A DNA stretch of 64,000 bases, taken from assembly GCF_003336755.1 (NCBI RefSeq), contig NZ_QMDI01000002.1:682001-746000 (forward strand). Reading direction: 5' to 3'. The notes beneath the pieces were generated by a model that worked only from the letters and a program-made list of their open reading frames with translations, was not told the DNA's origin and searched no databases. This DNA comes from Elioraea thermophila (ex Habib et al. 2022). GTDB lineage: Bacteria > Pseudomonadota > Alphaproteobacteria > Acetobacterales > Acetobacteraceae. Shown piece by piece: positions 9,694 through 18,374 of the stretch. The position numbers and the translations under genes were made by a program. How positions within the stretch are numbered: position 1 is the first letter of the stretch; the number at the start of each line of letters is the position of its first letter.

Positions 9694-10457
9694 CCGCCCC
9701 ACGCCTTGCCTTCCTCGCCGCCGACACCGAGGCGGCGAAAGCCGCACGCGATCGCCTCGTCGCGCTGTACGGCGATTGCGACCCCGAGACGGCGGACGCG
9801 ATCGTCGCCCTCGGCGGCGATGGGTTCATGCTCGAAACGCAGCACCGTTTCCTCGGGCGCAATCGCCCGATCTACGGCATGAACCGCGGTTCGGTCGGCT
9901 TCCTGATGAACGACTACCGCGAGGAGGGTCTGCCGGAACGCATCGCGCATGCCCAGGCCGCCGTGTTGCACCCCTTGCGTATGCATGCCGAAACGGTGCG
10001 GGGCGGGGTGGCGGAGGCGCTCGCCATCAACGAGGTGAGCCTTTTGCGCGAACAGCGCCAGGCGGCGAAGATCCGCATCCTGGTCGATGGCCGCGTGCGA
10101 CTGGAGGAGCTGATCTGCGACGGCGTGCTGGTTTCCACCCCGGCCGGCTCCACCGCCTACAACCTCTCCGCCCATGGGCCGATCGTGCCGCTCTCCGCCA
10201 ACCTTCTCCCCCTCACCCCGATCTCCGCCTTCCGCCCGCGTCGCTGGCGCGGCGCGCTCCTGCCCTCCACCTCCGTCGTCACCTTCGAGGTGCTGGAGCC
10301 CGACAAGCGTCCCGTCGCGGCGGTCGCCGACTACACGGAGGTGCGCGACGTGGCGCGGGTGACGGTGGCGGAGGATCGTTCCGTCTCGTTGACGATGCTG
10401 TTCGATCCCGATCATTCGCTCAGCGAACGCATCATCGCCGAGCAGTTCACCGTGTGA
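9690..10457 (+). CDS. nadK: NAD kinase
   Basis: ATP-dependent kinase that makes NADP from NAD. The 255-residue protein shows the diphosphate-binding GGDGFML motif (about 42-48), the NEVSL motif and the [13 protein letters not shown] loop, which are family signatures. The start is a GTG that overlaps the stop of the amidase gene (GTGA). The short length and the RGSVGFLMN block match the alphaproteobacterial short NAD kinases. Confidence 0.95.
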   Translation: MTAPRLAFLAADTEAAKAARDRLVALYGDCDPETADAIVALGGDGFMLETQHRFLGRNRPIYGMNRGSVGFLMNDYREEGLPERIAHAQAAVLHPLRMHAETVRGGVAEALAINEVSLLREQRQAAKIRILVDGRVRLEELICDGVLVSTPAGSTAYNLSAHGPIVPLSANLLPLTPISAFRPRRWRGALLPSTSVVTFEVLEPDKRPVAAVADYTEVRDVARVTVAEDRSVSLTMLFDPDHSLSERIIAEQFTV

Positions 10458-10590
10458 GAGGCGAAGCCCCGGCCGGTAGGACGGAGGCGTCGGCGGACGA
10501 ACGGTCGGCACACGCCGTCGTTGCGTGCGAGGTGGCATGCGCCAGAGCGATGGGCTAGCGTCCACGGCAGATTATCGATGGAGGACGCGC

Positions 10591-11019
10591 ATGCGGTTAC
10601 CGGTTCTTGCCCTCGCGCTCGCCATGGGCGCGGGCGGCATCGCAACGGCACAGCCGCGCCAGCCTCAGGGCGAGATCGAGCCCGGCATGTTCCAGCTCCG
10701 CTCGCTCGCCGACTTGGTCGCGATCTGCCGCGCTCCCGCCACCCACCCGCACTATCTCGAGGCGATGGGCTTCTGCCACGGCTACGGGCGCGGTGCGCTC
10801 GACCACTTCCGCGCCGTCACGCCGCGCAACGCGCGCCCGCTGTTCTGCATCCCGCAGAACGTCTCGGAACCGAAGGTGCGGGAGGACTTTCTCGCTTGGG
10901 CGGAGGCCAACCCGGCACGTCTTGCCGGCCCGGCGGTGGAAGGGATCTTCGCCTTCCTCGTCTCCGCTTATCCGTGTCCGCCCCAGCCCCCTGGTCAACC
11001 CTCTGCCCAGAGGAGGTGA
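10591..11019 (+). CDS. Exported Rap1a/Tai-like domain protein
   Basis: Small 142-residue protein with a signal peptide (about 1-20, MRLPVLALALAMGAGGIATA) and a mature domain that resembles the Rap1a immunity domain (PF18602): L.AIC near 45, then FCHGYGRGAL, then FCIP, then the closing AYPCP. Four cysteines in these blocks probably form two disulfides. In T6SS clusters this fold neutralises effectors, but no T6SS gene is nearby, and many such proteins are stand-alone and of unknown role. The ATG at 10591 follows a GGAGG site at 10580-10584; upstream in-frame starts would precede the signal peptide. Confidence 0.7.
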   Translation: MRLPVLALALAMGAGGIATAQPRQPQGEIEPGMFQLRSLADLVAICRAPATHPHYLEAMGFCHGYGRGALDHFRAVTPRNARPLFCIPQNVSEPKVREDFLAWAEANPARLAGPAVEGIFAFLVSAYPCPPQPPGQPSAQRR

Positions 11020-11024
11020 TCGCG

Positions 11025-11285
11025 ATGATGAAGCGTGTTGCCCTCGCCGCCGGTCTTGCCCTGCTGCTTGCCGGCTGCCAGAACGCCGACCCCACCCTGA
11101 CGCGCGCCGGCGTTGGCGCCGCCACCGGAGCGGCGGCCGGCGGGTTGATCGGCTCGATGTCCGGCAATTTCGGGTGGGGAGCGCTGATCGGCGCCGGTGT
11201 CGGCACCGCGGGTGGCCTGCTCTACGATTACCACCGGCGTGAGGTGGAGGCGGCGGAGCGGCGCGGCCGGCAGAGCAATCCGTGA
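11025..11285 (+). CDS. Glycine-zipper outer-membrane lipoprotein
   Basis: The 86-residue precursor has a lipoprotein signal with lipobox LLAGC (Cys18), so the mature part is lipidated. It then has a glycine-zipper stretch of Gly/Ala repeats (about 28-66: AGVGAATGAAAGGLIGS ... GALIGAGVGTAGGLL), as in SlyB/YMGG-type lipoproteins, and a charged C-tail. A full anti-SD match AGGAGGTGAT (11011-11020) overlaps the stop of the upstream gene and lies five bases before the ATG, which suggests high translation and coupling. Start could be either ATG of the ATGATG pair. Function beyond envelope association is unknown. Confidence 0.8.
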   Translation: MMKRVALAAGLALLLAGCQNADPTLTRAGVGAATGAAAGGLIGSMSGNFGWGALIGAGVGTAGGLLYDYHRREVEAAERRGRQSNP

Positions 11286-11344
11286 TGCGAGCGAGGCCCG
11301 GCGGGCGGTGAGGCCAGTCCTCGCCGCTTGGGCACGTACTCTCT

Positions 11345-12232
11345 TCACTCCCCCCGGATCATCCGGATGATCCCCGAGAAATCGGTGCTCGCCCCGCCAC
11401 TCGCCACGAAACGGCGATAGAGCTCCGCTGCGTGCGCGCCGAGCTCGACGCGCGCGCCGGTGGCCTCCGCCGCCGAGGCCGCGAGATCGAGATCCTTCAG
11501 CATCATCTGGGCAGTGAAGCCGGGGGCGTAGTCGCGGTTCGCGGGGCTCGACGGCACCGGCCCGGGCACGGGGCAGTAGCTGGTGAGGCTCCAGCACTGG
11601 CCGGAGGACTTCGCGGCGATGTCGAACAGCGCCTGGTGGTCGAGGCCGAAGCGTTCGGCGAGCACGAAGGCCTCGCACACCGCGATCATCGAGATGCCGA
11701 GGATCATGTTGTTGCAGATCTTCGCCGCCTGACCCGCCCCCGCCTCGCCCGCGCGCACCACCGCCTTGCCCATGGCGGAGAGGATGGGGCGCGCGCGCTC
11801 CACCTCCTCCTCGGGGCCGCCGACCATGAAGGTGAGGGTCGCGGCCTCGGCCCCGCCGACCCCACCGGAGACCGGCGCGTCGATCATGCCGAGCCCCGCC
11901 TCGCGCGCGAGAGCGGCCATCTCGCGCGCGGTGGCGACGTCGATCGTCGAGCAGTCGATCAGCAGCGTACCGGGCACTGCGGTCTCGATCAGCCCACCTG
12001 GGCCGCCATAGACCGCGCGCACCTCACGCCCGGAGGGCAGCATGGTGATGGCGAACTCGGCCTCGGCGACGGCCTCGGCCGGACTGTCGGCGGCCTCCGC
12101 GCCCTCCGCCACGAGCCGGCCGATGCGTTCCGGAAACACATCGAACACGCGCACGGCATGGCCGGCCCGCAGCAGGTTGCGCGCCATCGGGGCGCCCATG
12201 TTGCCGAGGCCTATGAAGCCGATGCGCGCCAT
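11345..12232 (-). CDS. mmsB: 3-hydroxyisobutyrate dehydrogenase family protein
   Basis: NAD-dependent beta-hydroxyacid dehydrogenase of 295 residues. The Rossmann motif GFIGLGNMGAPMARNL (about 4-19), the substrate loop DAPVSGGVGGAE (about 114-125) and the catalytic lysine in AAKICNNMI (about 166-174) define the family. 3-Hydroxyisobutyrate (valine catabolism) is the best guess, but tartronate semialdehyde reductase and related enzymes share these motifs. The ATG at 12232 starts exactly at the Rossmann fold; the frame is open upstream without homology. It is divergent from the molybdenum hydroxylase operon, with 204 bp between. Confidence 0.85.
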   Translation of the reverse strand: MARIGFIGLGNMGAPMARNLLRAGHAVRVFDVFPERIGRLVAEGAEAADSPAEAVAEAEFAITMLPSGREVRAVYGGPGGLIETAVPGTLLIDCSTIDVATAREMAALAREAGLGMIDAPVSGGVGGAEAATLTFMVGGPEEEVERARPILSAMGKAVVRAGEAGAGQAAKICNNMILGISMIAVCEAFVLAERFGLDHQALFDIAAKSSGQCWSLTSYCPVPGPVPSSPANRDYAPGFTAQMMLKDLDLAASAAEATGARVELGAHAAELYRRFVASGGASTDFSGIIRMIRGE

Positions 12233-12436
12233 GACCTGCCGTCGTTGTCCCTCGTTTCCTTCGCTCGCCCTTCTCGGCAGCCCCTCCCCCGCCGTCAAGG
12301 CCGGCAGAAAGACCGAAGCGGCAGGTAAGGGGGGCGCGAACGGGCTTGACGCCGGCCCGGCCCTCGCGCCATCGTTCGCACACAAACAAATTGGCTGGCC
12401 ATTCCGGTCCCGGGAGGGCCAGAAGGTGGGGGCTCG

Positions 12437-13261
12437 GTGTCGGGATATCTTCGTCCTGCCACGCTTGGTGAGGCGGTCGCGGCGCTTTGCACGGGGGGCG
12501 CGACGGTCCTGGCCGGGGGCACCGATCTGTACCCGGCCCGAGTGGGGCGTGCGATCGACGACACGTTGCTCGACATCTCCGCCCTCGCGGAGCTGCGCGG
12601 CATCGGGGTGACGGACGGCGGCTGGCGGTTCGGCGCGCTCGCGACGTGGCGTGACGTGCTCGCCGCCGACCTCCCGCCCCTGTTCGACGGGCTGAAGGCG
12701 GCCGCGCGCGAGGTGGGTGGGACGCAGATCCAGAACCGGGGCACGATCGGCGGCAACCTCTGCAACGCGAGCCCTGCCGCCGACGGCGTGCCGAACTGGC
12801 TTACCCTCGACGCGACGGTGGAACTCGCGTCACCCACCGGCAGCCGGCGCCTCCCCGTCGCCGCGTTCGTGCTCGGCAATCGCCGCACCGCGCGGCGCGA
12901 AGACGAACTGCTGGTCGCGGTGCACGTTCCCCGCCCCGATCGTCCCGCGCGCGGGACGTTCCGCAAGCTCGGCGCCCGGCGCTACCTGGTGATCTCCATC
13001 GTCATGGTCGCCGCCGTCGCCGAGTTCGCCGCCGACGGCACCGTCGCGTCGGCGCGGATCGCGGTCGGGGCGGCGAGCGAAGTGGCGCAGCGCCTGCCCT
13101 CGCTCGAGGCGCGCCTGATCGGGCGCCGCCCCGACCCTTCGCTCGTGCGTGAGGAGGACCTCGCTCCCTTGGCACCGATCGACGACGTGCGCGCCACCGC
13201 CGCCTATCGGCGCGACGCCGCCCTTGCCCTCGTCCGTCGCGCCATCGCGGACCTCGCCTGA
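12437..13261 (+). CDS. Molybdenum hydroxylase FAD-binding subunit (CoxM/XdhB type)
   Basis: Medium subunit of a xanthine dehydrogenase-family enzyme; it transfers electrons from the FeS subunit to FAD. FAD-binding motifs are AGGTDLYP (about 26-33) and the TIGGNLCNASPAAD block (about 103-116). The 274-residue length is normal. Start is GTG at 12437. Its stop overlaps the next ATG (TGATG). It opens an operon that runs without a large gap to livF at 23625. Substrate is not evident from the sequence; the neighbouring hydroxynicotinate-reductase-like gene suggests an N-heteroaromatic compound. Confidence 0.92.
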   Translation: MSGYLRPATLGEAVAALCTGGATVLAGGTDLYPARVGRAIDDTLLDISALAELRGIGVTDGGWRFGALATWRDVLAADLPPLFDGLKAAAREVGGTQIQNRGTIGGNLCNASPAADGVPNWLTLDATVELASPTGSRRLPVAAFVLGNRRTARREDELLVAVHVPRPDRPARGTFRKLGARRYLVISIVMVAAVAEFAADGTVASARIAVGAASEVAQRLPSLEARLIGRRPDPSLVREEDLAPLAPIDDVRATAAYRRDAALALVRRAIADLA

Positions 13262-16002
13262 TGCGCTCGCCCGCCCTGCCGCACCGGTTCTTCGTCAACG
13301 GCCGCGACGTCGAGGCGATCGCCCCGCCCGCCATGCGGCTGTCCGAGGTTCTGCGCGACGTGCTCGGGCTGAAGGGCACCAAGGTCGGCTGCGACGCCGG
13401 CGACTGCGGCGCCTGCACCGTGCTGGTCGACGGGGCGCAGGTCTGCGCCTGCCTTGTTCCGGTCGCTCAGGTCGTCGGCCGTGCGGTCGAGACCGTCGAG
13501 GGGCTTGCGCGCGACGGCCGCCTGCATGCCCTGCAGGCCGCCTTCCTCCGCCACGGCGCCGCCCAGTGCGGCATCTGCACGCCGGGCATGCTGATGGCGG
13601 CGGCGGACCTGCTGCGGCGCGTGCCCTCGCCGTCCGAGGCCGAGGTGCTGGACGCGCTCGGCGGCGTGCTTTGCCGTTGCACCGGCTACCGCAAGATCGT
13701 GGCCGCGGTGCTGGAGGCGGCGCGCGGCGGTGCCGAGGCGGAGCCCCTTGTTGGAGGCGGGGTCGGCGCCCGTCTCGCGCGCGTCGACGGTGTCGCCAAG
13801 GTGACGGGAGAGGATCGTTTCGGTGCCGATTGGCTTCCCGAACGCGCCTGGCTCACCTTGCGCGCCGTGCGCAGCCCCTACCCGCACGCACGGTTTCGCT
13901 TCGGCGACCTCGACGCCTTCCGCCGCCGTCACCCAGGCCTCGTCGCCATCCTGACCGCGGCGGACGTGCCGGGCGCGAACCGGTTCGGCATCTACCCCAC
14001 CGGCAAGGACCAGCCGGTGTTCGCCGAGGGCTACGTGCGCATGCTGGGCGAGCCGGTCTGCGCCCTGGTCGGCGATGCCGAAACCATCGCCGCCATCCGC
14101 GACGAGGAGGTGCCCATCGCCTGGGAGCCCCTCCCGCCCGTTTCGTTCGACGACGCGCTCGCCGGTTCGACCCCTGACCTCCACCCGCACGCGCCCGCCA
14201 ACGTGCTCTGTCGCGGCCGCATCGCCTGCGGCGACGTCGATGCCGCCCTCGCCACCGCCCCCCACCGCGCCGCGGTCGCGATCGAAACCGGCTTCGTCGA
14301 GCATGCCTACATCGAACCCGAAGCCGGCTACGCCGAGCGGATCGGCGACGGGATCGAGATCGTCGCCTGTACCCAGACGCCCTACATGGATCGCGACGAG
14401 ATCGCGCTCATCCTCGGCATTCCGCCCGAGCGCGTGCGCATCGTGCCGACCGCGGTGGGGGGAGGCTTCGGCGGCAAGCTCGACCTCTCGCTGCAGCCGA
14501 TGATCGCGATCGCCGCTTGGCGCACAGGCCGGCCCGTGCGCTGCGTCTACACCCGCCCCGAGAGCATGCGCACCACGACGAAGCGGCACCCCGCCCGCAT
14601 CGTCGCCGAAGCCGGTTGCGACGAGGAGGGGCGGCTTCTCGCCGTGCGCTTCCACGGCGACTTCAACACCGGCGCCTACGCCTCCTGGGGCCCGACGGTG
14701 GCCTCGCGCGTACCGGTGCACGCGATGGGGCCGTATCGGATACCGAACGTGCGCGCCACCACCGCCGCCATCCACACCACCGACACCCCGGCCGGCGCCT
14801 TTCGCGGCTTCGGCGTGCCGCAGGCGGCGATCGCGCACGAGGCGCTGATGGACGCGCTCGCCGACCGCCTCGGCATGGATCGCCTCGAGTTCCGCCTGCG
14901 CAATGCGTTGCGCCGCGGCGACGCCACCGCCACCGGCCAGGTGCTCGACCATTCGGTCGGCCTCGTCGCCTGTCTCGAAGCGTTGCGCCCCCGCTGGCAG
15001 GCGCTGCGTGCCGAAGCGGACGCGTTCAATCGTTCTTCAAGCGGGCCGTTCCGCCGCGGTGTCGGCATCGCCTGCATGTGGTACGGCATCGGCAACACCG
15101 CGATGTCGAACCCCTCCGAGATGACGATCGGGCTCGCGGCGGACGGAACGATCACGCTCTATTCGGGTGCGGTCGACATCGGCCAGGGCTCGAACACGGT
15201 GATGGTGCAGATCTCGGCCGAGGCGCTCGGTGTTGCTCCCCACGCGATCCGGCTCGTCGCCGGCGACACCGCGCGCACGCGCGACGCCGGCAAGACCTCG
15301 GCCTCGCGGCAGACCTTCGTCTCCGGCAACGCCGCACGGCTCGCGGCACTCGACCTGCGCCGCCAGATCCTCGCGCTCGCCAACGCGGGGCCGGACGCCC
15401 GCATCGTTCCCGTCCCCGGCGGGGTCGAGATCCACGACGGCGATCGCACGCTCCGACCCGACCTCTCCCGCCTCGAACGGGACGCGAACGGCGACGTGCT
15501 TGTGGGCTTCGGGCGCTTCGACCCGCCGACCACCGCCCTCGATGCCGACGGAAGGGGTGTCCCTTACGCGACCTACGCCTTCGGCGCGCAGATCGCCCTC
15601 GTCGAGGTCGATCGCGAGCTCGGCACCACCCGCGTTCTGCGCATGGTCGCCGCGCACGATGTCGGCCGCGCCATCAACCCCACCCTGGTCGAGGGGCAGA
15701 TCCACGGCGGCATCGCGCAGGGCATCGGGCTCGCTCTGATGGAGGAGTACCTCCCCGGTCGCAACGACAACCTGCACGACTACCTGATCCCGACCATCGG
15801 CGACGTGCCCCCGATCGAGGTGATCCTGATCGAGGACGCCGAACCGCTCGGCCCCTTCGGCGCGAAGGGCGTGGGCGAACCCGCCCTGATCGCCACCGCG
15901 CCCGCCATCCTCGGCGCGATCGACCACGCGACGGGCGTGCGCGTCACGCGCGTTCCCGCCACCCCCGATCGGCTTCGCGCCGCCATCCTCGCCACCCGAT
16001 GA
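13261..16002 (+). CDS. Fused [2Fe-2S]/molybdopterin subunit of a xanthine dehydrogenase-family hydroxylase
   Basis: The 913-residue protein joins two normally separate subunits. Residues about 1-160 are the CoxS-type small subunit with two [2Fe-2S] motifs: CDAGDCGACTVL with CAC downstream, and CGICTPG...CRCTGY. Residues about 165-913 are the large molybdenum subunit with GGGFGGKLD, GAFRGFGVPQ and the catalytic glutamate in GVGEPALIATAPAI. The loop is FRGFG, not the AYRGAGR form of CO dehydrogenase, so it is not a CO oxidiser. With the separate FAD subunit upstream it makes a complete hydroxylase. Substrate unknown. Confidence 0.92.
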   Translation: MRSPALPHRFFVNGRDVEAIAPPAMRLSEVLRDVLGLKGTKVGCDAGDCGACTVLVDGAQVCACLVPVAQVVGRAVETVEGLARDGRLHALQAAFLRHGAAQCGICTPGMLMAAADLLRRVPSPSEAEVLDALGGVLCRCTGYRKIVAAVLEAARGGAEAEPLVGGGVGARLARVDGVAKVTGEDRFGADWLPERAWLTLRAVRSPYPHARFRFGDLDAFRRRHPGLVAILTAADVPGANRFGIYPTGKDQPVFAEGYVRMLGEPVCALVGDAETIAAIRDEEVPIAWEPLPPVSFDDALAGSTPDLHPHAPANVLCRGRIACGDVDAALATAPHRAAVAIETGFVEHAYIEPEAGYAERIGDGIEIVACTQTPYMDRDEIALILGIPPERVRIVPTAVGGGFGGKLDLSLQPMIAIAAWRTGRPVRCVYTRPESMRTTTKRHPARIVAEAGCDEEGRLLAVRFHGDFNTGAYASWGPTVASRVPVHAMGPYRIPNVRATTAAIHTTDTPAGAFRGFGVPQAAIAHEALMDALADRLGMDRLEFRLRNALRRGDATATGQVLDHSVGLVACLEALRPRWQALRAEADAFNRSSSGPFRRGVGIACMWYGIGNTAMSNPSEMTIGLAADGTITLYSGAVDIGQGSNTVMVQISAEALGVAPHAIRLVAGDTARTRDAGKTSASRQTFVSGNAARLAALDLRRQILALANAGPDARIVPVPGGVEIHDGDRTLRPDLSRLERDANGDVLVGFGRFDPPTTALDADGRGVPYATYAFGAQIALVEVDRELGTTRVLRMVAAHDVGRAINPTLVEGQIHGGIAQGIGLALMEEYLPGRNDNLHDYLIPTIGDVPPIEVILIEDAEPLGPFGAKGVGEPALIATAPAILGAIDHATGVRVTRVPATPDRLRAAILATR

Positions 16003-17504
16003 TGACCGAGACGCAGCAATCGACGGACACGCCCGACGCCGAGGCGCTGTCGCACGTGAAGGACCGCGACGCCGGCATCGTCGTCTGCGACGCCTGCCCC
16101 GTGCTCTGTCGCATCCGGCCCGGGCGAACCGGCGCCTGCGACCGCTACGGCAACGTCGCGGGGCGGCTTGCGCGGCTCGACCCGCTCGTCATCGCCGCGC
16201 GCGCCGGCAAGGACGGCATGATCCCCTTCCTCGGCGCCGACTGGGACGGCTCCATCCTCTCCGGCGCCACCGCCTTCGTCACCGGCATCGGCGCCGGCAC
16301 CACCTACCCCGACTACAAGCCCGCGCCCTTCATCGTCTCCTCCGAAGTCGAGGGCGTGGAGATGGTGACGGTGGTGACCGAGGGGATCTTCAGCTACTGC
16401 GGGCTGAAGGTGAAGATCGACACCGACCGCTTCCTCGGCCCCGAATGCGCGCCGGTGCGCGTGGACGGCGAGCAAATTGGCCACGTCACCACGGCGGAAT
16501 ACGGGTCGCAGATGCTCTCCTTGGGCGGCGTACGGCACCTGACGGGCGGGTCGAAGAAGGAAGGTCAGGTCACCTGCGAGACCCTGCTCGCGCTCGCCAA
16601 CAAGCAGGCTGTCGAGGTGACGATCGACGGCGGCGCGCGCGTCGTGCTGCAGGCCGGGGCGGCGCCGATCATCGACGGCGTGCGCGAGGAGCGCATGCGG
16701 GTGGGCTGCGGGTCGGCCGCCATCGGCATGTTCGCGCGCCAATGGTTCGGCCATGTCGACGAGGTGATCGTGGTCGACGACCACATCACCGGCGTGCTGA
16801 CGGAGCACCAGGCGGGGCGCTTCCTCGACATGCGGCCGGCAGGCATTCGTGTGCGCGGCCGACGCTCGACGCCGGGGCGCTACTTCCAGGTGGCGAACCC
16901 CGGGCGCGGCTGGGGCGGCACGGATGTGGAGGATCCGCTCGAGATCATCGAGCGCATCGACCCGCGCATCGCCTGGCCGGGGCTTCGCCTGCTGATGGTG
17001 TCCACCACCGGCGAGCACGCCGCGTTCTACGTGCTGGACGAGGCCCTGACACCGCGACCCGCACCGATGCCCGAAGCGGTCGCGCGTGTCGTCGCGCGCA
17101 TCGGCGAGAACTGCGAACCCGCCCTCGTCTCCATCCTGTTCATGGCCGGCGCGGGCGGGTCGCTGCGCGCAGGCGTGACGGAGAACCCGATCCGCCTGAC
17201 CCGCAGCGTGCGCCGCGGCCTCACCCGGGTCACCGCCGGCGGAGCCCCCGTCTATCTCTGGCCGGGCGGCGGCATCACCTACATGGCGGACGTGCTGGCG
17301 ATGCCGGACAACAGTTTCGGTTCCGTCCCGACTCCGGCCCTGGTCGCGCCGATCGAGTTCACCCTGCCGCTCGAGGACTACCGCGCGATGGGCGGGCACG
17401 TCGATCGCATCCGCCCGCTCGGCACCTTGCGCGATGAGAGCCGGGCGACGACGATCGCCTGGAACGAGGCCAACCCCTGGCCGCTGGAGCCTGCGCTGCG
17501 ATGA
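15999..17504 (+). CDS. 6-hydroxynicotinate reductase-like iron-sulfur (flavo)protein
   Basis: The 501-residue protein resembles the 6-hydroxynicotinate reductase (Hnr) known from anaerobic nicotinate fermentation in Eubacterium barkeri. The N-terminus has a ferredoxin-like cysteine cluster (Cys30, 33, 37, 47 in CDACPVLCRIRPGRTGAC). Further hallmarks are TGIGAGTTYPDYKPAPFIV and a glycine-rich C-terminal half. Residues 88-91 read SGAT, the motif in which ApbE enzymes attach FMN to threonine in NqrC and RnfG. From memory, the E. barkeri enzyme carries a covalent flavin, so Thr91 is a candidate site. Start overlaps the hydroxylase stop (ATGATG, 15999 or 16002); its stop overlaps the UPF0280 start. 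A role in reducing the hydroxylated product of the upstream enzyme is inferred. Confidence 0.8.
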   Translation: MMTETQQSTDTPDAEALSHVKDRDAGIVVCDACPVLCRIRPGRTGACDRYGNVAGRLARLDPLVIAARAGKDGMIPFLGADWDGSILSGATAFVTGIGAGTTYPDYKPAPFIVSSEVEGVEMVTVVTEGIFSYCGLKVKIDTDRFLGPECAPVRVDGEQIGHVTTAEYGSQMLSLGGVRHLTGGSKKEGQVTCETLLALANKQAVEVTIDGGARVVLQAGAAPIIDGVREERMRVGCGSAAIGMFARQWFGHVDEVIVVDDHITGVLTEHQAGRFLDMRPAGIRVRGRRSTPGRYFQVANPGRGWGGTDVEDPLEIIERIDPRIAWPGLRLLMVSTTGEHAAFYVLDEALTPRPAPMPEAVARVVARIGENCEPALVSILFMAGAGGSLRAGVTENPIRLTRSVRRGLTRVTAGGAPVYLWPGGGITYMADVLAMPDNSFGSVPTPALVAPIEFTLPLEDYRAMGGHVDRIRPLGTLRDESRATTIAWNEANPWPLEPALR

Positions 17505-18364
17505 GCGCGGTGGCGACCACGCTGCCAGGCGGGCGGCTTCACCTGCAGCACGGGCCGATCGACGTCATCGCCCGTGCCTGGGGCGAGGTGGAGGCCGTGC
17601 GCGCCGCGTATCGGGCTGCGTGCGACGCATTCCATGGCCTGCTCGAGGCGTTGTGCGCGGAACTTTCCTTGCTCCGCCGTCCGCTGCCGGCGCCGCGTCC
17701 CGGAGGCCCGGTGGCGCAACGGATGCACGAGGCGGCACTCCCCTTCGCCACCGCCGCCTTCGTCACGCCGATGGCGGCGGTGGCCGGCGCGGTCGCCGAC
17801 CATCTGCTCGCCGCGATGCGCGCCGCCGCTCCCCTCGCGCGCGCCTACGTCAACGACGGCGGCGACATCGCGCTCCATCTCGACCCCGCCCAGTCGTTCC
17901 GCTGCGGCATCGTCGCCGACCTTACCGCACCGGGGCTCGATGCCGTCGCCGCCATCCGCGCCGAGGACCGGATCGGCGGCATCGCCACCTCGGGGCGCGC
18001 CACCAAGGGCTCGGGCGGTCGCTCCTTCTCCTTGGGCATTGCCGACGCGGTGACGGTGCTTGCGCGCGATGCCGCCACCGCCGATGTGGCCGCCACGCTC
18101 ATCGCCAACGCGGTCGATCTTCCAGGCCACCCGGCGGTCCGTCGCGTGCCCGCCTGCGATCTCGACCCGGACAGCGATCTCGGCTCGCGCGCGGTCACCG
18201 TCGGCCTCGGCCCGCTCACCGGCGATGAGATCGCCGCCGCGCTCGACCGCGGTGTGACCGAGGCGGAACGCTTTCGCGCGCGCGGCCTGATCGCCGCCGC
18301 CATCCTGTTCCTGCGCGGCGAACGTCGCGTCGTCGGCCCTGCCCCGCTCGCCCTCGCCGCCTGA
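17501..18364 (+). CDS. UPF0280 family (ApbE-like) protein
   Basis: The 287-residue protein has the UPF0280 organisation, a family related to the flavin transferase ApbE. Visible blocks are AAVAGAVADHLLAAM (about 90), YVNDGGDIALHL (about 115-126), GGIATSGRATKGSGGRSFSLGIADAVTV (about 162-189) and late VGLG. The NDGGDIA and DAVTV segments match the ApbE metal/flavin-binding region. No signal peptide is seen, so it is cytoplasmic. It starts in an ATGA overlap with the reductase-like gene, and that gene encodes an SGAT motif, so it may flavinylate its neighbour; this is inference. Confidence 0.8.
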   Translation: MSAVATTLPGGRLHLQHGPIDVIARAWGEVEAVRAAYRAACDAFHGLLEALCAELSLLRRPLPAPRPGGPVAQRMHEAALPFATAAFVTPMAAVAGAVADHLLAAMRAAAPLARAYVNDGGDIALHLDPAQSFRCGIVADLTAPGLDAVAAIRAEDRIGGIATSGRATKGSGGRSFSLGIADAVTVLARDAATADVAATLIANAVDLPGHPAVRRVPACDLDPDSDLGSRAVTVGLGPLTGDEIAAALDRGVTEAERFRARGLIAAAILFLRGERRVVGPAPLALAA

Positions 18365-18374
18365 GGAGGTGCTC

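Noticed and set aside
13261-16002. CO dehydrogenase large subunit
   Set aside because: The active-site loop is FRGFG-type and not the AYRGAGR (CoxL form I) motif.
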